Below are positions 53,490 through 62,993 of a DNA stretch of 64,000 nt, piece by piece. The notes beneath the pieces were generated by a model that was given only the letters and a program-made list of their open reading frames with translations, was not told where the DNA came from and searched no databases. The position numbers and the translations under genes are program-made. Every line of letters begins with the position of its first letter. The first letter of the stretch is position 1. Origin of the DNA: Streptomyces sp. NBC_00190 (lineage in GTDB: Bacteria > Actinomycetota > Actinomycetes > Streptomycetales > Streptomycetaceae); assembly GCF_036203305.1 (NCBI RefSeq), contig NZ_CP108131.1, positions 5,332,001-5,396,000 on the forward strand. The letters are read 5' to 3'.

Positions 53490-54601
53490 CGGGCTTCCTC
53501 GGGGTTGTTCTGGGCGGCCTCGGCGAGCTGGCCCGGGTTTTCCGGCATCAGGAAGGGCCGGCCGCCCGCTCCGGGCGGCGGGGGCGCGAAGAAGCCCGTC
53601 CCCGGGATCTCCGGTGCGGGCGCCTCGTCCTCCCATGCCGGGACGGTCAGCGGCTCCGGCTCCCACAGCTCGGCCCGCGGGTCTTCGGTGGAGGTGTACT
53701 CCAGGGACGACTGGGTCATCCGCATGTACGCCTCTTCCAGCGAGGCCCGGTGCGGCGAGAGCTCCCACAGCCGTACGCCCGCCTCGTGCGCGAGGTCCGA
53801 GATGCGGGGGAGCTCCAGCCCGGTCACGCGCAGTGCTCCATCGGGCTCCTGGAGGACCCGGCCGCCCGCCTTCGTGAGGGCCGTACCCAGCGTGTCCCAG
53901 CCATCGGGATCAGTGTCGGCCGCGCGTACCCGAGCGAATCCGGCCGAGTTGTGCGCGATGAACTCCTGGGTGCCCATGTCGGCCAGCAGCCGTCCCCGGC
54001 CGATCACGATCAGGTGGTCGGCGGTCAGCGCCATCTCGCTCATCAGGTGCGAGGAGACGAGGACGGTGCGCCCCTCGGCGGCGAGCCGGCGCATGAGGTT
54101 GCGGACCCAGAGGATCCCCTCCGGGTCCAGCCCGTTGACCGGCTCGTCGAAGAGGAGCACCTGGGGATCCCCGAGCAGGGCGGTGGCGATGCCGAGCCGC
54201 TGGCCCATGCCGAGCGAGAAGCCCTTCGTACGCTGCCGGGCGGCGTCCTGGAGGCCGACCACGGCCAGTACCTCGTCCACCCGCTTCTCCGGGATCCCGG
54301 AGAGCTGGGCGATCGAGAGCAGGTGGGTCCGGGCCCGGCGGCCCCCGTGCACGGCCTTGGCGTCCAGCAGGGCCCCGACGTGCCGCTGGGCGTTCGGCAG
54401 CTCCCGGAAGGGGAGGCCGTTGATCGTGACATGGCCGGAAGTGGGCCGGTCGAGGCCGACGATCATGCGCATGGTGGTGGATTTCCCGGAGCCGTTGGGC
54501 CCCAGGAAACCGGTCACATGACCCGGCCTGACCTGGAAGGACAGCTGGTCGACGGCGGTCTTGGCGCCGTAGCGCTTGGTCAGGCCGACTGCCTCGATCA
54601 T
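53486..54601 (-). CDS. ABC transporter ATPase (first cassette)
   Basis: A 371-residue ATPase from ATG 54601. Walker A is GPNGSGKSTTMRM, signature LGMGQRLGIATALLGDPQVL with Walker B VLLFDEPVNGLDPEG, and H-loop VSSHLMSEMALTADHLIVI. A C-terminal extension (ASLEEAYMRMTQSSLEYTST then a Pro/Glu-rich tail) exceeds the usual 300 residues. It is paralogous to the ATPase at 55516 along its length, so the two cassettes come from a tandem duplication. Confidence 0.92.
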   Translation of the reverse strand: MIEAVGLTKRYGAKTAVDQLSFQVRPGHVTGFLGPNGSGKSTTMRMIVGLDRPTSGHVTINGLPFRELPNAQRHVGALLDAKAVHGGRRARTHLLSIAQLSGIPEKRVDEVLAVVGLQDAARQRTKGFSLGMGQRLGIATALLGDPQVLLFDEPVNGLDPEGILWVRNLMRRLAAEGRTVLVSSHLMSEMALTADHLIVIGRGRLLADMGTQEFIAHNSAGFARVRAADTDPDGWDTLGTALTKAGGRVLQEPDGALRVTGLELPRISDLAHEAGVRLWELSPHRASLEEAYMRMTQSSLEYTSTEDPRAELWEPEPLTVPAWEDEAPAPEIPGTGFFAPPPPGAGGRPFLMPENPGQLAEAAQNNPEEAR

Positions 54602-54736
54602 CTTGCTGCCCCTTACCAGGCCGGGACGACTCTCGCCCGCGTAAGGGTTAAGAGGATATCCAGTCTCCTACGGTTCCGTCCCGGGCCGGATCCCTGAGCT
54701 GCCCCTGAGACCGACCCGGGGATGTCCCGTAGTGCG

Positions 54737-55519
54737 TCAGGCGTCCCTCTTCTTGAGGACGAGGTAGCCCCCGAGCACCGAGGCGGCCACCCACAGGAGC
54801 ATGATCCCGAGGCCGCCCCAGGGGCCGTACGGCGTCTCGGAGCTGCCCATGGCGTCCGGCACGATCTGCATGATCTTGGACCCCGCCTTGTCGGGCAGGT
54901 ACTGGCCGTACTTACGGGTCGCCTCGAAACCGCTGAGGAGGTTCGAGACGATCAGGAAGAACGGGATCAGGATGCTGATCGAGGCGACCGAGCTGCGCAG
55001 CATGGCGGCCACGCCCATGGAGAACAGGGCGAGGAGCGCCATGTACAGGCCGGCGCCGACCACCGCGCGCAGGACGTTCTCCCCGTCGATGCCGATGCCG
55101 TGGTCCCCCAGGATCGCCTGGCCGAGGAAGAACGACACGAAGCTGGTCAGCAGTCCGACCAGCAGGGCCAGGGCCGTGGCCACGGCGAGCTTGCCCAGCA
55201 GGAAGCTCGCGCGTGCGGGTACGGCGGCCAGCGAGGTACGGATCATGCCCGAGCTGTACTCGGTGCTGACCACCAGCACCCCGAAGACGATCATCGCCAG
55301 CTGGCCGAACTGCATCCCGCTGAAGCTCAGCAGGGTGGGGTCGAACGTGGCCCGTTCGACCGCGCCCATGTTGTCGAAGCTCGCGTTGACCAGGGCGCAG
55401 AAACCGGCACTGAACCCGACGGTGGCGAGGAGCGAGACGGCGAGGGACCAGCTCGTGGAGGCGACCGTGCGGATCTTGGTCCACTCGGACCTGAGGACGG
55501 CGGAGAAGGCCATGCTCAC
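54737..55519 (-). CDS. ABC transporter permease (second cassette)
   Basis: A 260-residue ABC-2-type permease with six helices. GTG 55519 overlaps the ATPase stop (GTGA); an ATG at 55513 would shorten it by two residues. It begins MSMAFSAVLRSEWTKIRTVA, similar to the other permease (EWTKxxxVxSTxW). STEYSSGMIRTSLAAVPARA corresponds to the SEHATGL loop. It is 135 bases upstream of the first cassette in the direction of transcription, so both cassettes could be on one transcript. Confidence 0.9.
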   Translation of the reverse strand: MSMAFSAVLRSEWTKIRTVASTSWSLAVSLLATVGFSAGFCALVNASFDNMGAVERATFDPTLLSFSGMQFGQLAMIVFGVLVVSTEYSSGMIRTSLAAVPARASFLLGKLAVATALALLVGLLTSFVSFFLGQAILGDHGIGIDGENVLRAVVGAGLYMALLALFSMGVAAMLRSSVASISILIPFFLIVSNLLSGFEATRKYGQYLPDKAGSKIMQIVPDAMGSSETPYGPWGGLGIMLLWVAASVLGGYLVLKKRDA

Positions 55520-56529
55520 TCACCGCCCTTGGGGGTCGCCTCGTAGCCGGCGCCCCAGCCGGGAGCGTCGGCGGGCCGGGAGGGGTGGTCGGCGGCCATG
55601 CCCGCGGGCACGGGCGCGCCCGGTGCGTGGGCGTGGTACTCGACGGAGTCCGCCGTCATGCGCATGAACGCTTCCTCCAGTGAAGCCCGTTGCGGGCTGA
55701 GTTCGTGCAGCACGATCTGGTGCTGGGCGGCCAGCTCGCCGAGCCGCTCCGGGCCCACGCCGTCGATCTCCAGCGCGCCGGTGGCCGGCACGCTGACGGC
55801 GTCGATCCCCGCCTCGTGCAGGACGTCCTTGAGCCGCTCCTGCTGGGGCGAGCGCAGCCGGACGTAACTGCGCGAGTTCTGGTGGATGAAATCGGCCATC
55901 GACAGGTCTGCCAGCAGCTTTCCCTGCCCGATGACGACCAAATGTTCGGCCGTCAGGGCCATTTCGCTCATGAGATGGGACGAGACGAAGATCGTTCGTC
56001 CTTCCGCCGCCAGTCCCTTCATGAGATTCCTGATCCAGAGAATTCCCTCCGGGTCCAGACCGTTGACGGGTTCGTCGAACATCAGGATTTGGGGATCACC
56101 GAGCAGTGCGGAGGCGATTCCCAGCCGCTGGCCCATGCCCAGCGAAAATCCTTTCGACTTCCTCTTCGCGACAGCCGTCAGGCCGACCAGGTCGAGTACT
56201 TCGGCGACCCGGCGTTCCGGGATCCGGTTCGACTGGGCCAGACAGAGAAGGTTGTTGTATGCAGTTCGGCCACCGTTCATCGCTTTCGCGTCAAGCAGTG
56301 CACCGATGTACTTCAGCGGCTCCGGCAGATCCCGGTAGTGCTTGCCGTCGATCCGGACCGTACCGCTGGTCGGGTTGTCGAGGTCGAGCATCATGCGCAT
56401 GGTCGTGGACTTCCCCGCCCCGTTGGGGCCGAGGAAGCCGGTCACCACCCCCGGTCTGACCTGGAAGCTGAGGTTGTCCACGGCGGTCTTCGCGCCGAAT
56501 CGTTTCGTAAGGCCCTCAAGCTCGATCAT
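55516..56529 (-). CDS. ABC transporter ATPase (second cassette)
   Basis: A 337-residue ATPase from ATG 56529 (MIELEGLTKRFGAKTAVDNL). Walker A GPNGAGKSTTMRMM, signature LGMGQRLGIASALLGDPQIL, Walker B ILMFDEPVNGLDPEG and H-loop VSSHLMSEMALTAEHLVVI. The C-terminal extension ends with AFMRMTADSVEYHAHAPGAP and a Pro/Gly tail. Codon use around 55886-56340 is slightly less GC-rich than in the first ATPase. The hairpin at 56550-56592 stands between it and filP, so it likely has its own promoter. Confidence 0.92.
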   Translation of the reverse strand: MIELEGLTKRFGAKTAVDNLSFQVRPGVVTGFLGPNGAGKSTTMRMMLDLDNPTSGTVRIDGKHYRDLPEPLKYIGALLDAKAMNGGRTAYNNLLCLAQSNRIPERRVAEVLDLVGLTAVAKRKSKGFSLGMGQRLGIASALLGDPQILMFDEPVNGLDPEGILWIRNLMKGLAAEGRTIFVSSHLMSEMALTAEHLVVIGQGKLLADLSMADFIHQNSRSYVRLRSPQQERLKDVLHEAGIDAVSVPATGALEIDGVGPERLGELAAQHQIVLHELSPQRASLEEAFMRMTADSVEYHAHAPGAPVPAGMAADHPSRPADAPGWGAGYEATPKGGE

Positions 56530-56549
56530 GCAGGCCACGCTAGAACGCC

Positions 56550-56592
56550 GCAGGGCCGTACGCCACCTCCGAAAGGTGACGTACGGCCCTGC
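56550..56592 (-). terminator. Terminator after filP
   Basis: GCAGGGCCGTACG (56550-56562) pairs perfectly with CGTACGGCCCTGC (56580-56592), with an inner CACCT/AGGTG stem. It lies 52 bases after the filP stop in the minus direction. Confidence 0.8.
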
Positions 56593-56643
56593 TTTGGTCG
56601 TGAAACGGGCGAACAGTACCGCCCGGTAGCCGTGACGCGGGGG

Positions 56644-57582
56644 TCAGCGGCTCTGCTGAGCCGGGACCCCGCGCGAGACCGGCTCGTCGTCGACGATCGG
56701 GTTGGCCGCCGCGACGGCCGCACCGGTCAGCGTCGCCAGCATCTCGCGGACGTTGGTCAGCTGCGCGTTGATGGAGTCGCGGCGGTTGGTGAGCGCCGCC
56801 AGCTCGCGCTCGGACTCGCTGCGGATACGGTCCGCCTTGGCGTTGGCGTCGGCCACGATGTCCTCGGCCTGGCGCTGCGCGGTCTCCACGGTCTGACGGG
56901 CGCGGCGCTCGGCGTCCGTACGCAGCTTCTCGGCCTCCAGGCGCAGCTGCTCGGCGCGGTGCTCGATCTCCGCGAGGCGCTTCTCGGCCTTGGCCTGGCG
57001 CGAGGCCAGGTCGCGCTCGGACTGCTCGCGGCGCTTGGCCAGGTTGGTCTCGAAGTCCGCGGCGGCCTGGGCGGCCTTGGCGCGGGTCTCCTCGAACAGG
57101 GCGTCGGCCTCCTCGCGCTTGGAGGCCGCGTCCTTCTGGGCCTCGGCGCGCAGGGTGGAGGCGTCGCCCTTGGCCTTCTCGACGATGCGGACGCCCTCGT
57201 CCTCCGCCTTCGACTTGCGGTCGGCGGCGAACGACTCGGCGTCGTTGCGCACCTGCTGGGCAGCCGACTCGGCCAGCTCACGGTGCTGCTCGGCCGCGCG
57301 ACGGGCCTCCTCGCGCAGGTCCTTCGCCTCCTCCTCGGCCAGGCGCAGGATCTTCTCGACCCGGGCGCCGAGGCCGGCGTACGACGGTTCCGCGTCGCTC
57401 ACCTGGGCCTGGGCGTTCTGCGTTTCGAGGTGCAGCTCCTCGATCCGCTTTTCCAGAGAGTTGATACGTCCAAGGGCGCTGTCGCGGTCGGAGACCAGCT
57501 TGGTAATGCGGTCGTCCACCTGACCGCGGTCGTAACCACGCCGCACGAGCTCGAAGCCGAAGGGGGAGGAAGTGTCGCTCAT
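56644..57582 (-). CDS. filP: FilP intermediate-filament-like coiled-coil protein
   Basis: A 312-residue protein almost wholly coiled coil. It starts MSDTSSPFGFELVRRGYDRG, a short DivIVA-like N-terminal element, then a long run of heptads rich in Ala, Glu, Arg and Gln (for example KILRLAEEEAKDLREEARRA). FilP forms cytoplasmic filaments that stiffen hyphae and localises behind the growing tip with DivIVA and Scy (established in S. coelicolor). Length and the neighbour scy upstream support this. Start ATG 57582 has GGAAC only, a weak ribosome site. Confidence 0.94.
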   Translation of the reverse strand: MSDTSSPFGFELVRRGYDRGQVDDRITKLVSDRDSALGRINSLEKRIEELHLETQNAQAQVSDAEPSYAGLGARVEKILRLAEEEAKDLREEARRAAEQHRELAESAAQQVRNDAESFAADRKSKAEDEGVRIVEKAKGDASTLRAEAQKDAASKREEADALFEETRAKAAQAAADFETNLAKRREQSERDLASRQAKAEKRLAEIEHRAEQLRLEAEKLRTDAERRARQTVETAQRQAEDIVADANAKADRIRSESERELAALTNRRDSINAQLTNVREMLATLTGAAVAAANPIVDDEPVSRGVPAQQSR

Positions 57583-57775
57583 GGGGTTCCTGTCGAATGA
57601 GACCGATGAGGTGCTACGTGAGGTGTTAGGGGAATCCTAGGCGCCGAAGCGGCGTGTCTTCGAGTCAATCCGCGATTGATCTGGACAATGAGACCCCTTT
57701 TGAGTGGCAAGGCGACAGAATGCTTGTCACTCGTTCGACTGAACCTTCATCAGGAACACACATCCCGCACGCTTG

Positions 57776-60700
57776 CTACCCCTCCGACGACTTACCACCC
57801 GAACGAGTCGAACCCGCCGCAGCTCCGGCCTTCACGCCCCCCGCGCCCTGGCCGCCGACCGAGGGCTTTGCGCCGCCCGAAGGCGCCTCGAATGATTCCA
57901 ACGCCTCAAGAACGTCCTGGACACGGGAGATCTCGCCCTGAATGTCCTGCCGCCTGCGCACCAGGACCTCCAGCTCGCGGCGTCCCTCGTCGACCAGCCG
58001 CTCGGCCTCCGCCTTCGCCTCCGCGAGGGCCTTCTCGGCCTCGCGGGCCAGTTCGGCCTTCTTCTGCTCGGCCTCCTTCAGGAGCGCCTCGGCCTTGCGC
58101 ACCGCGGCGATGCGCACCTTGCTCGCCTCGCTGCTCGCGTCCGACACCAGCTCCTTGGCCTTCGCCTCGGCCGCGGCGCTCTGCTCGGTGGCCGCCCGCA
58201 CCAGCTTGTCCACGCGCTCGCCGGCCGACTTCATCTGCTCGGCCGACTCCCGGCGGGCCCGCTCGTGCAGCTCCTCGACCTCCGCCTCGACGCGGCCGCG
58301 CAGCTCCTCCGCCCGCTCCCTTATGGCCGACGCGTCCGTACGCGCCCCGACCAGCAGCTCGTCCGCGTCCGTACGGGCCTTCTCCACCAGGGAGTTGCCC
58401 TCCACGGTCGCCTCCGAAGAGATCCGCACGGCCTCCTTGCGGGCCGCGTCGACCATCGCGTCGGCCTGCTCCTCGGCGGCCGTGGTGGCGGCCAGCGCCT
58501 GCTTGCCCGCCTCGGCGGTGAGCTTGTCGGCCTCCGCCGCGGCCTCGGTGATGAGCCGGTCGACCTGCTCCGCGGCCTCGCTGCGGCGCTTGTTGGCCTC
58601 CTCGCGCGCCTCGTCCAGCAGCCGCTCGGACTCCGTCCGGGCCTCCGTACGCATGCGCTCGGCCTCGGTCGCCGCCTCCGCCTTGACCCGCTCGGCCTCC
58701 GACCGGGTACGCGTCGCGTGCTCCTGCGCCGAGGACAGCGCCTCGGACGCCTCCGCGCGCAGCCGCTCGGCCTCGTTCGAGGCCTCGCCGACCGTGCGCT
58801 CGTTCGCCTTGCGGGTCTCGGCGGTGAGCTTGTCCGCCTCCGACGCGGCCTCGGTGATGAGCCGGTCCGCCTGCTCGGCGGCCTCGGTCCGCAGCCGGTT
58901 CGCCTCGGCGCGCGCCTCGTCCAGCGTCTGCTCGGCCTCGCGCTCCGCACTCGCCAGGGTCTCGTTCGCCGCGACCGTGACGCGGTCCGCCTCCGCGGTG
59001 GCCTCGCCGATGATCCGGCCGCCCTCCGCACGGGCGTCGTCCAGGGTCCGCTCCGCCTCGGCGCGCAGCCGCTCCGCCTCCGCGGTGGCCTCGCCGACCG
59101 TGAGCTCGTTGGCCGCACGGGTCTCGTCGACCAGCCGGTCGCCCTCGTTGCGGGCATCGACCAGCACCCTCGCGGCGTCCCGCTCGGCCGCGGCCAGGGT
59201 GTCCGCCGCCTGCTTGGTGAGCCGTTCGGCCTTCGCCGTCGCCTCGCCGACCGTCTCGGCGTTCGCCGCCAGGGTCTCCTCGGTGAGCCGCTCGGCCTCA
59301 CCGCGCGCCTCGGCCAGCGTGAGCTCGGCCTCGGCACCGATGGCCTCCGCCGCGGCCGCCGCCTCGGCGGTGATCCGCTCGGCCTCGGCGGTCGCCTCGC
59401 CGACCGTCTCGGCGTTCGCCGCGAGGGTCTCCTCGGTGAGCCGCTCGGCCTCCGCCGTCGCCTCGGCGGTGATCCGTCCGCCCTCGGCGCGTGACGCTTC
59501 CAGGGCCTCCGCCGCCTCGCCGCGGATGCGGTTCGCGTCGTCCCGGGCATCCGCCCGGGTCCGGGCGGCGTCCCGCTCGGCCGCCGCCAGGGCGTCCGTG
59601 GCCTCGGTCCGCACCCGCTGCGCGTACTCGGCCGTGTCGCTGCGCAGTTGCTCAGCCTCGGCGATCGCGTCGCCGACCGTCCGCTCCGCGAGCGCCTTGG
59701 CCGCGTCCGTCTCGGCGCGCGCCTCACTGCGGATCCGGTTGGCGTCCTCGGTGGCCAGCTCCCGCTCCGCGTACGCGTCGCCGCGGACCCGCCCGGCCTC
59801 TTCCTCGGCCTCGGTCCGCGTGCGCTCCGCCGCGTGTTCGGCCGCGCTGCGCAGTCCGGCGACCTCCTCCTCGGCCTGCTCGTGCAGCCCGGCCACGGAG
59901 TCCCGCACCTGCTGGGCGGTGGCCTCCGCCGCCGCCACGACCTCGGACGCGCGCCGCTCGGCCTCCTCGGTCAGCCAGACCGCCTCGGCCTGCGCCTCCT
60001 CGGAGCGCTTGCGGGCCTGCGCCAGCAGTTCCTCGCTCTGCTCCCGGGCCTGCGCCCGCTCGTTCTCCGCGTCGGTCCGCGCCGACGCCAGGGTCTCCTC
60101 GGACTCCCGGCGGCGCCGGGCGGCCTCCTCCTGTGCGGCGGCCAGCGCCTCCGCGGCCTCCGCGGCGACCCGCTCGGCCGCCGCCTTCGCCTCGGAGCGC
60201 AGCCGGTCCGCGGTCTCCTGCGCCTCGGAGCGCACCCGCTCGGCCTCGGCCTCGGCCTCGCCGGTCAGGCGTACGGCGGCCTGCTCGGCCTCCGCGCGCA
60301 CCCGGCCGGCGTCCTGCGCCGCTTCGCCCCGCAGCTGGTCGGCCTCGGCCTGCGACTGCGCCTGGAGGGTCCGGATCCGCTCCGCCGACTCGGCGCGCAG
60401 CCGGTCGGTCTCCTCGCCGGTCTCCCGGCGGATGTTCTCCGCCGCGGAGCGGGCGTCGCGCAGCGTCTGCTCGGCCGTGCCCAGCCGGTTCTCGGCCTCC
60501 GTGTGGAGGCGTACGAGTTCCTCGTCGGCCTCCGCCCGCTTCGCGGCGACGGCCTGCTCGGTCTCCGCGCGCCGGGCGAGAGCCGCAGCGTCCGCCTCGG
60601 CCCGTACGGCTTCCGCCTGCTCCTCGGCGTCGGCGCGCAGCCGCTCCGCCTCGCCGCGGGTCCGCTCCAGGGTCTCCTCGGCCTGCCTGCGCAAGGTGGT

Positions 60701-62245
60701 GGCCCGCTCGACGGCCTCGGCGCGGACGCGCTCGCTCTCGGCGGTCGCCCCGCCGCGCAGCTCGTCCGCGTCCGCCTTGGCCTTGCCGAGGAGTTCCTCG
60801 GCCGTCCGGGCCGCCTCCTCGATCTGCTGGACCGCCTCGCGGCGGGCCTCGCCGCGGATCCGCTCGCCCTCGGCGACGGCCTCCGCGCGCAGCTGCTCGG
60901 CCTCGCCGCGCAGCCGCCGGGCCTCCTCCTGGAGTTCGACCGTACGGGCCCGGTACTCCTCGGTGTCGTCCTTCGCGGCGCCCTTGAGCTCATCGGCCGT
61001 GGCCGCAGCCTGCAGGCGCAGCCGGTCGGCCTCCGCCTCGGCCTCGCGGCGGATCCGCTCGGCCTCCTCGGACGCGGCCCGGGTGGTGGCCCGGGCGTCC
61101 TCCGAGGCCTTGTTCAGTACGTCCTCGGCGGTGCGGGCGGCCTTCGCCAGCTGCGCCGCCGTGTCCTCGGCCGCCGCCGTACGGGCCTGGTCGCCGGCCT
61201 CGCTGCGCAGCCGCTCGGCCTCCGCGCGGGCATCGGCCAGGGACTGCTCGGCCTCCGACTTGAGGGCCTCGGCCTCCTTGGTGGCCTCGCCGACCAGCCG
61301 GGCCACCTGCTCCTTGGCGGTGCGGGTGCGCTGCTCGTTGACGGACTCCGCCGAGGCGAGCTGGCGGGCCGCGCTCTCCTTGGCCTCGGCGAGGACCTTG
61401 TCGGCCGCGGAGCGGGCCTCGCGCAGCGCGGCGTCGGCCTCCTGCACGCGGGCCTCGGCCACCCGGCCGAGGTCGAGGGTCTGCTGACGGGTCTGCTCCG
61501 CCTCGGCGGAGGTGGTGGAACGCAGCCGCTCGGCGTGCTCACTGGCCTCCTGGGCCTGCGTGGAGGCGGCGGTCAGCAGCCGCTCGGCCTCCTTGCGGGC
61601 GCGCAGCAGGGTGGCCTCGGCCTCCGCGCGGGCGGTCTCCGCGTCGGCGGCCATCCGGCGCCGGGTCTCCTCGGCGACCCGGGCGGCCTCGGCGCGGGCG
61701 GCGTTCAGGGACTGCTCGGCCTCGGCGCGGGACTCCTCCATGAGCCTGCGCGCCTGGGACTCCGTACGGGCGCGCAGCTGCTCGGCCCAGGCCACGTTCT
61801 CGTTGACGTGTGCCTCGACGGTCTGGCGGCGCTCGTTGAGCTCCTGGTCCAGACGCTGGCGGCGGTTGACGGCCTCGCTGTGCAGTTCGGCCTGCAGTCG
61901 TGCCTGGTGCTCGGCGTGCTCCTGGAGGATGCGCTGGGTCTGGGCCCGGGCGTCGCGCAGCTCGCGCTCGGCGTCGGAGCGCATCTGGTCGGCCTGGATC
62001 TGGGCATTACGGAGCAGCTGCTCCGCCTGGTACCCCATGTCCGCGCCGTCGTAGGCGGGGCGGGACGCCAGAGCTCGGCGTACCTCGTGGAGCTTGGCGC
62101 GCAGCACCTCGACCTGGTATCCCAGGTCCTCAGCGTGCTGGACGGCCTTCCCGCGCTCCTTCTTCAGCCGCTCCATCTCGGCCTCGAAGCGCGAGAGATG
62201 GTCGGCCTCGGCCTGATGGCTCTCCTGGCTTTCGTAGCCCCGCAC
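57776..62245 (-). CDS. scy: Scy polar-growth organiser, very long coiled coil
   Basis: A 1489-residue coiled-coil protein. I use GTG 62245 (MRGYESQESHQAEADHLSRF), the family-like start; TTG 62287 or GTG 62281 would extend it by 14 or 12. Almost the whole length repeats Ala/Glu/Arg heptads of the form AEAERLRxEAxxxAxRxxxE, with units such as AEANRLRTEAAEQADRLI recurring irregularly. The C-terminus (LESFEAPSGGAKPSVGGQGA) is non-helical. Scy assembles the tip-organising centre with DivIVA and FilP. It is longer than my recollection of S. coelicolor Scy (about 1326), suggesting repeat expansion. Confidence 0.93.
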   Translation of the reverse strand: MRGYESQESHQAEADHLSRFEAEMERLKKERGKAVQHAEDLGYQVEVLRAKLHEVRRALASRPAYDGADMGYQAEQLLRNAQIQADQMRSDAERELRDARAQTQRILQEHAEHQARLQAELHSEAVNRRQRLDQELNERRQTVEAHVNENVAWAEQLRARTESQARRLMEESRAEAEQSLNAARAEAARVAEETRRRMAADAETARAEAEATLLRARKEAERLLTAASTQAQEASEHAERLRSTTSAEAEQTRQQTLDLGRVAEARVQEADAALREARSAADKVLAEAKESAARQLASAESVNEQRTRTAKEQVARLVGEATKEAEALKSEAEQSLADARAEAERLRSEAGDQARTAAAEDTAAQLAKAARTAEDVLNKASEDARATTRAASEEAERIRREAEAEADRLRLQAAATADELKGAAKDDTEEYRARTVELQEEARRLRGEAEQLRAEAVAEGERIRGEARREAVQQIEEAARTAEELLGKAKADADELRGGATAESERVRAEAVERATTLRRQAEETLERTRGEAERLRADAEEQAEAVRAEADAAALARRAETEQAVAAKRAEADEELVRLHTEAENRLGTAEQTLRDARSAAENIRRETGEETDRLRAESAERIRTLQAQSQAEADQLRGEAAQDAGRVRAEAEQAAVRLTGEAEAEAERVRSEAQETADRLRSEAKAAAERVAAEAAEALAAAQEEAARRRRESEETLASARTDAENERAQAREQSEELLAQARKRSEEAQAEAVWLTEEAERRASEVVAAAEATAQQVRDSVAGLHEQAEEEVAGLRSAAEHAAERTRTEAEEEAGRVRGDAYAERELATEDANRIRSEARAETDAAKALAERTVGDAIAEAEQLRSDTAEYAQRVRTEATDALAAAERDAARTRADARDDANRIRGEAAEALEASRAEGGRITAEATAEAERLTEETLAANAETVGEATAEAERITAEAAAAAEAIGAEAELTLAEARGEAERLTEETLAANAETVGEATAKAERLTKQAADTLAAAERDAARVLVDARNEGDRLVDETRAANELTVGEATAEAERLRAEAERTLDDARAEGGRIIGEATAEADRVTVAANETLASAEREAEQTLDEARAEANRLRTEAAEQADRLITEAASEADKLTAETRKANERTVGEASNEAERLRAEASEALSSAQEHATRTRSEAERVKAEAATEAERMRTEARTESERLLDEAREEANKRRSEAAEQVDRLITEAAAEADKLTAEAGKQALAATTAAEEQADAMVDAARKEAVRISSEATVEGNSLVEKARTDADELLVGARTDASAIRERAEELRGRVEAEVEELHERARRESAEQMKSAGERVDKLVRAATEQSAAAEAKAKELVSDASSEASKVRIAAVRKAEALLKEAEQKKAELAREAEKALAEAKAEAERLVDEGRRELEVLVRRRQDIQGEISRVQDVLEALESFEAPSGGAKPSVGGQGAGGVKAGAAAGSTRSGGKSSEG

Positions 62246-62427
62246 AGCGCGGTCCCATCCGTCCCCTGGTCGCAAGCTCACTCCCAAATGAGCATCGCTC
62301 GCCCGCTGAACGACGCCCCCGGGTGAATGGTGTCAGATACCGGGGCAGGGGTCACAGGCCCCGACCCCGTCTCCGCACCGAACCCCGGCCGAGCCATGGC
62401 CACTCTACCGGCCGGGGAATGGGGACA

Positions 62428-62856
62428 TCAGTGCTCGGGGTTGGAGGTGACGAGTTCGGTGAGGACTCCGTGGCAGTCCTTGGGGTGCAGGAAGGTGATC
62501 GAGGACCCCATGGAGCCGGTCCTGGGCTGGTCGTACAGGACGCGGACGCCCTTGCCGCGGATGGCTTCCGAGTCGCCCTGGACGTCCTCGGTGCCGAAAG
62601 CGATGTGGTGGACCCCCTCGCCGTTCTTCGCCAGCCACTTGCCCACCGCGGAGTCCTCGCGGGTGGGCTCCAGCAGCTGGAGGTAGGAGGCGCCGCCGTC
62701 GGACGTCTCGTTGATCTTGAGCATGGCCTCGCGGACGCCCTGCTCCTCGTTGACCTCGGTGTGGAAGACCTCGAAGCCGTACGTGGCACGGTAGAACTCG
62801 ACGGTCTTGTCCAGGTCGAAGCAGGCGATCCCGATGTGGTCGATCCTTGTCAGCAT
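62428..62856 (-). CDS. mce: Methylmalonyl-CoA epimerase
   Basis: A 142-residue vicinal-oxygen-chelate enzyme that interconverts 2R- and 2S-methylmalonyl-CoA. ATG 62856 begins [20 protein letters not shown] with metal-binding His. [15 protein letters not shown] carries the next His, and GVLTELV the metal Glu at the end. It links propionate and branched-chain catabolism with polyketide extender supply. It is divergent from the thiolase at 62994, with both promoters in the 137 bases between. Confidence 0.94.
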   Translation of the reverse strand: MLTRIDHIGIACFDLDKTVEFYRATYGFEVFHTEVNEEQGVREAMLKINETSDGGASYLQLLEPTREDSAVGKWLAKNGEGVHHIAFGTEDVQGDSEAIRGKGVRVLYDQPRTGSMGSSITFLHPKDCHGVLTELVTSNPEH

Positions 62857-62993
62857 GGAACCAGTGCACTGCCGAAGAGGGTGGTTACGCAACGTGCCAG
62901 CGATCACACCGGCAGCCCGGTGACGGCGCGGGTACCGCTCAGTACATTCATGTAAACCCTCGTTCACTCCTCATCCTCAAGGGGCTGTGCCTC

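Noticed and set aside
57942..61487. An 1181-codon open frame on the plus strand opposite scy, rich in Ser, Ala and Arg
   Set aside because: It mirrors the AEAERLR-type repeats of scy read on the other strand. No ribosome site and no family match; the minus-strand coiled coil is the real gene.
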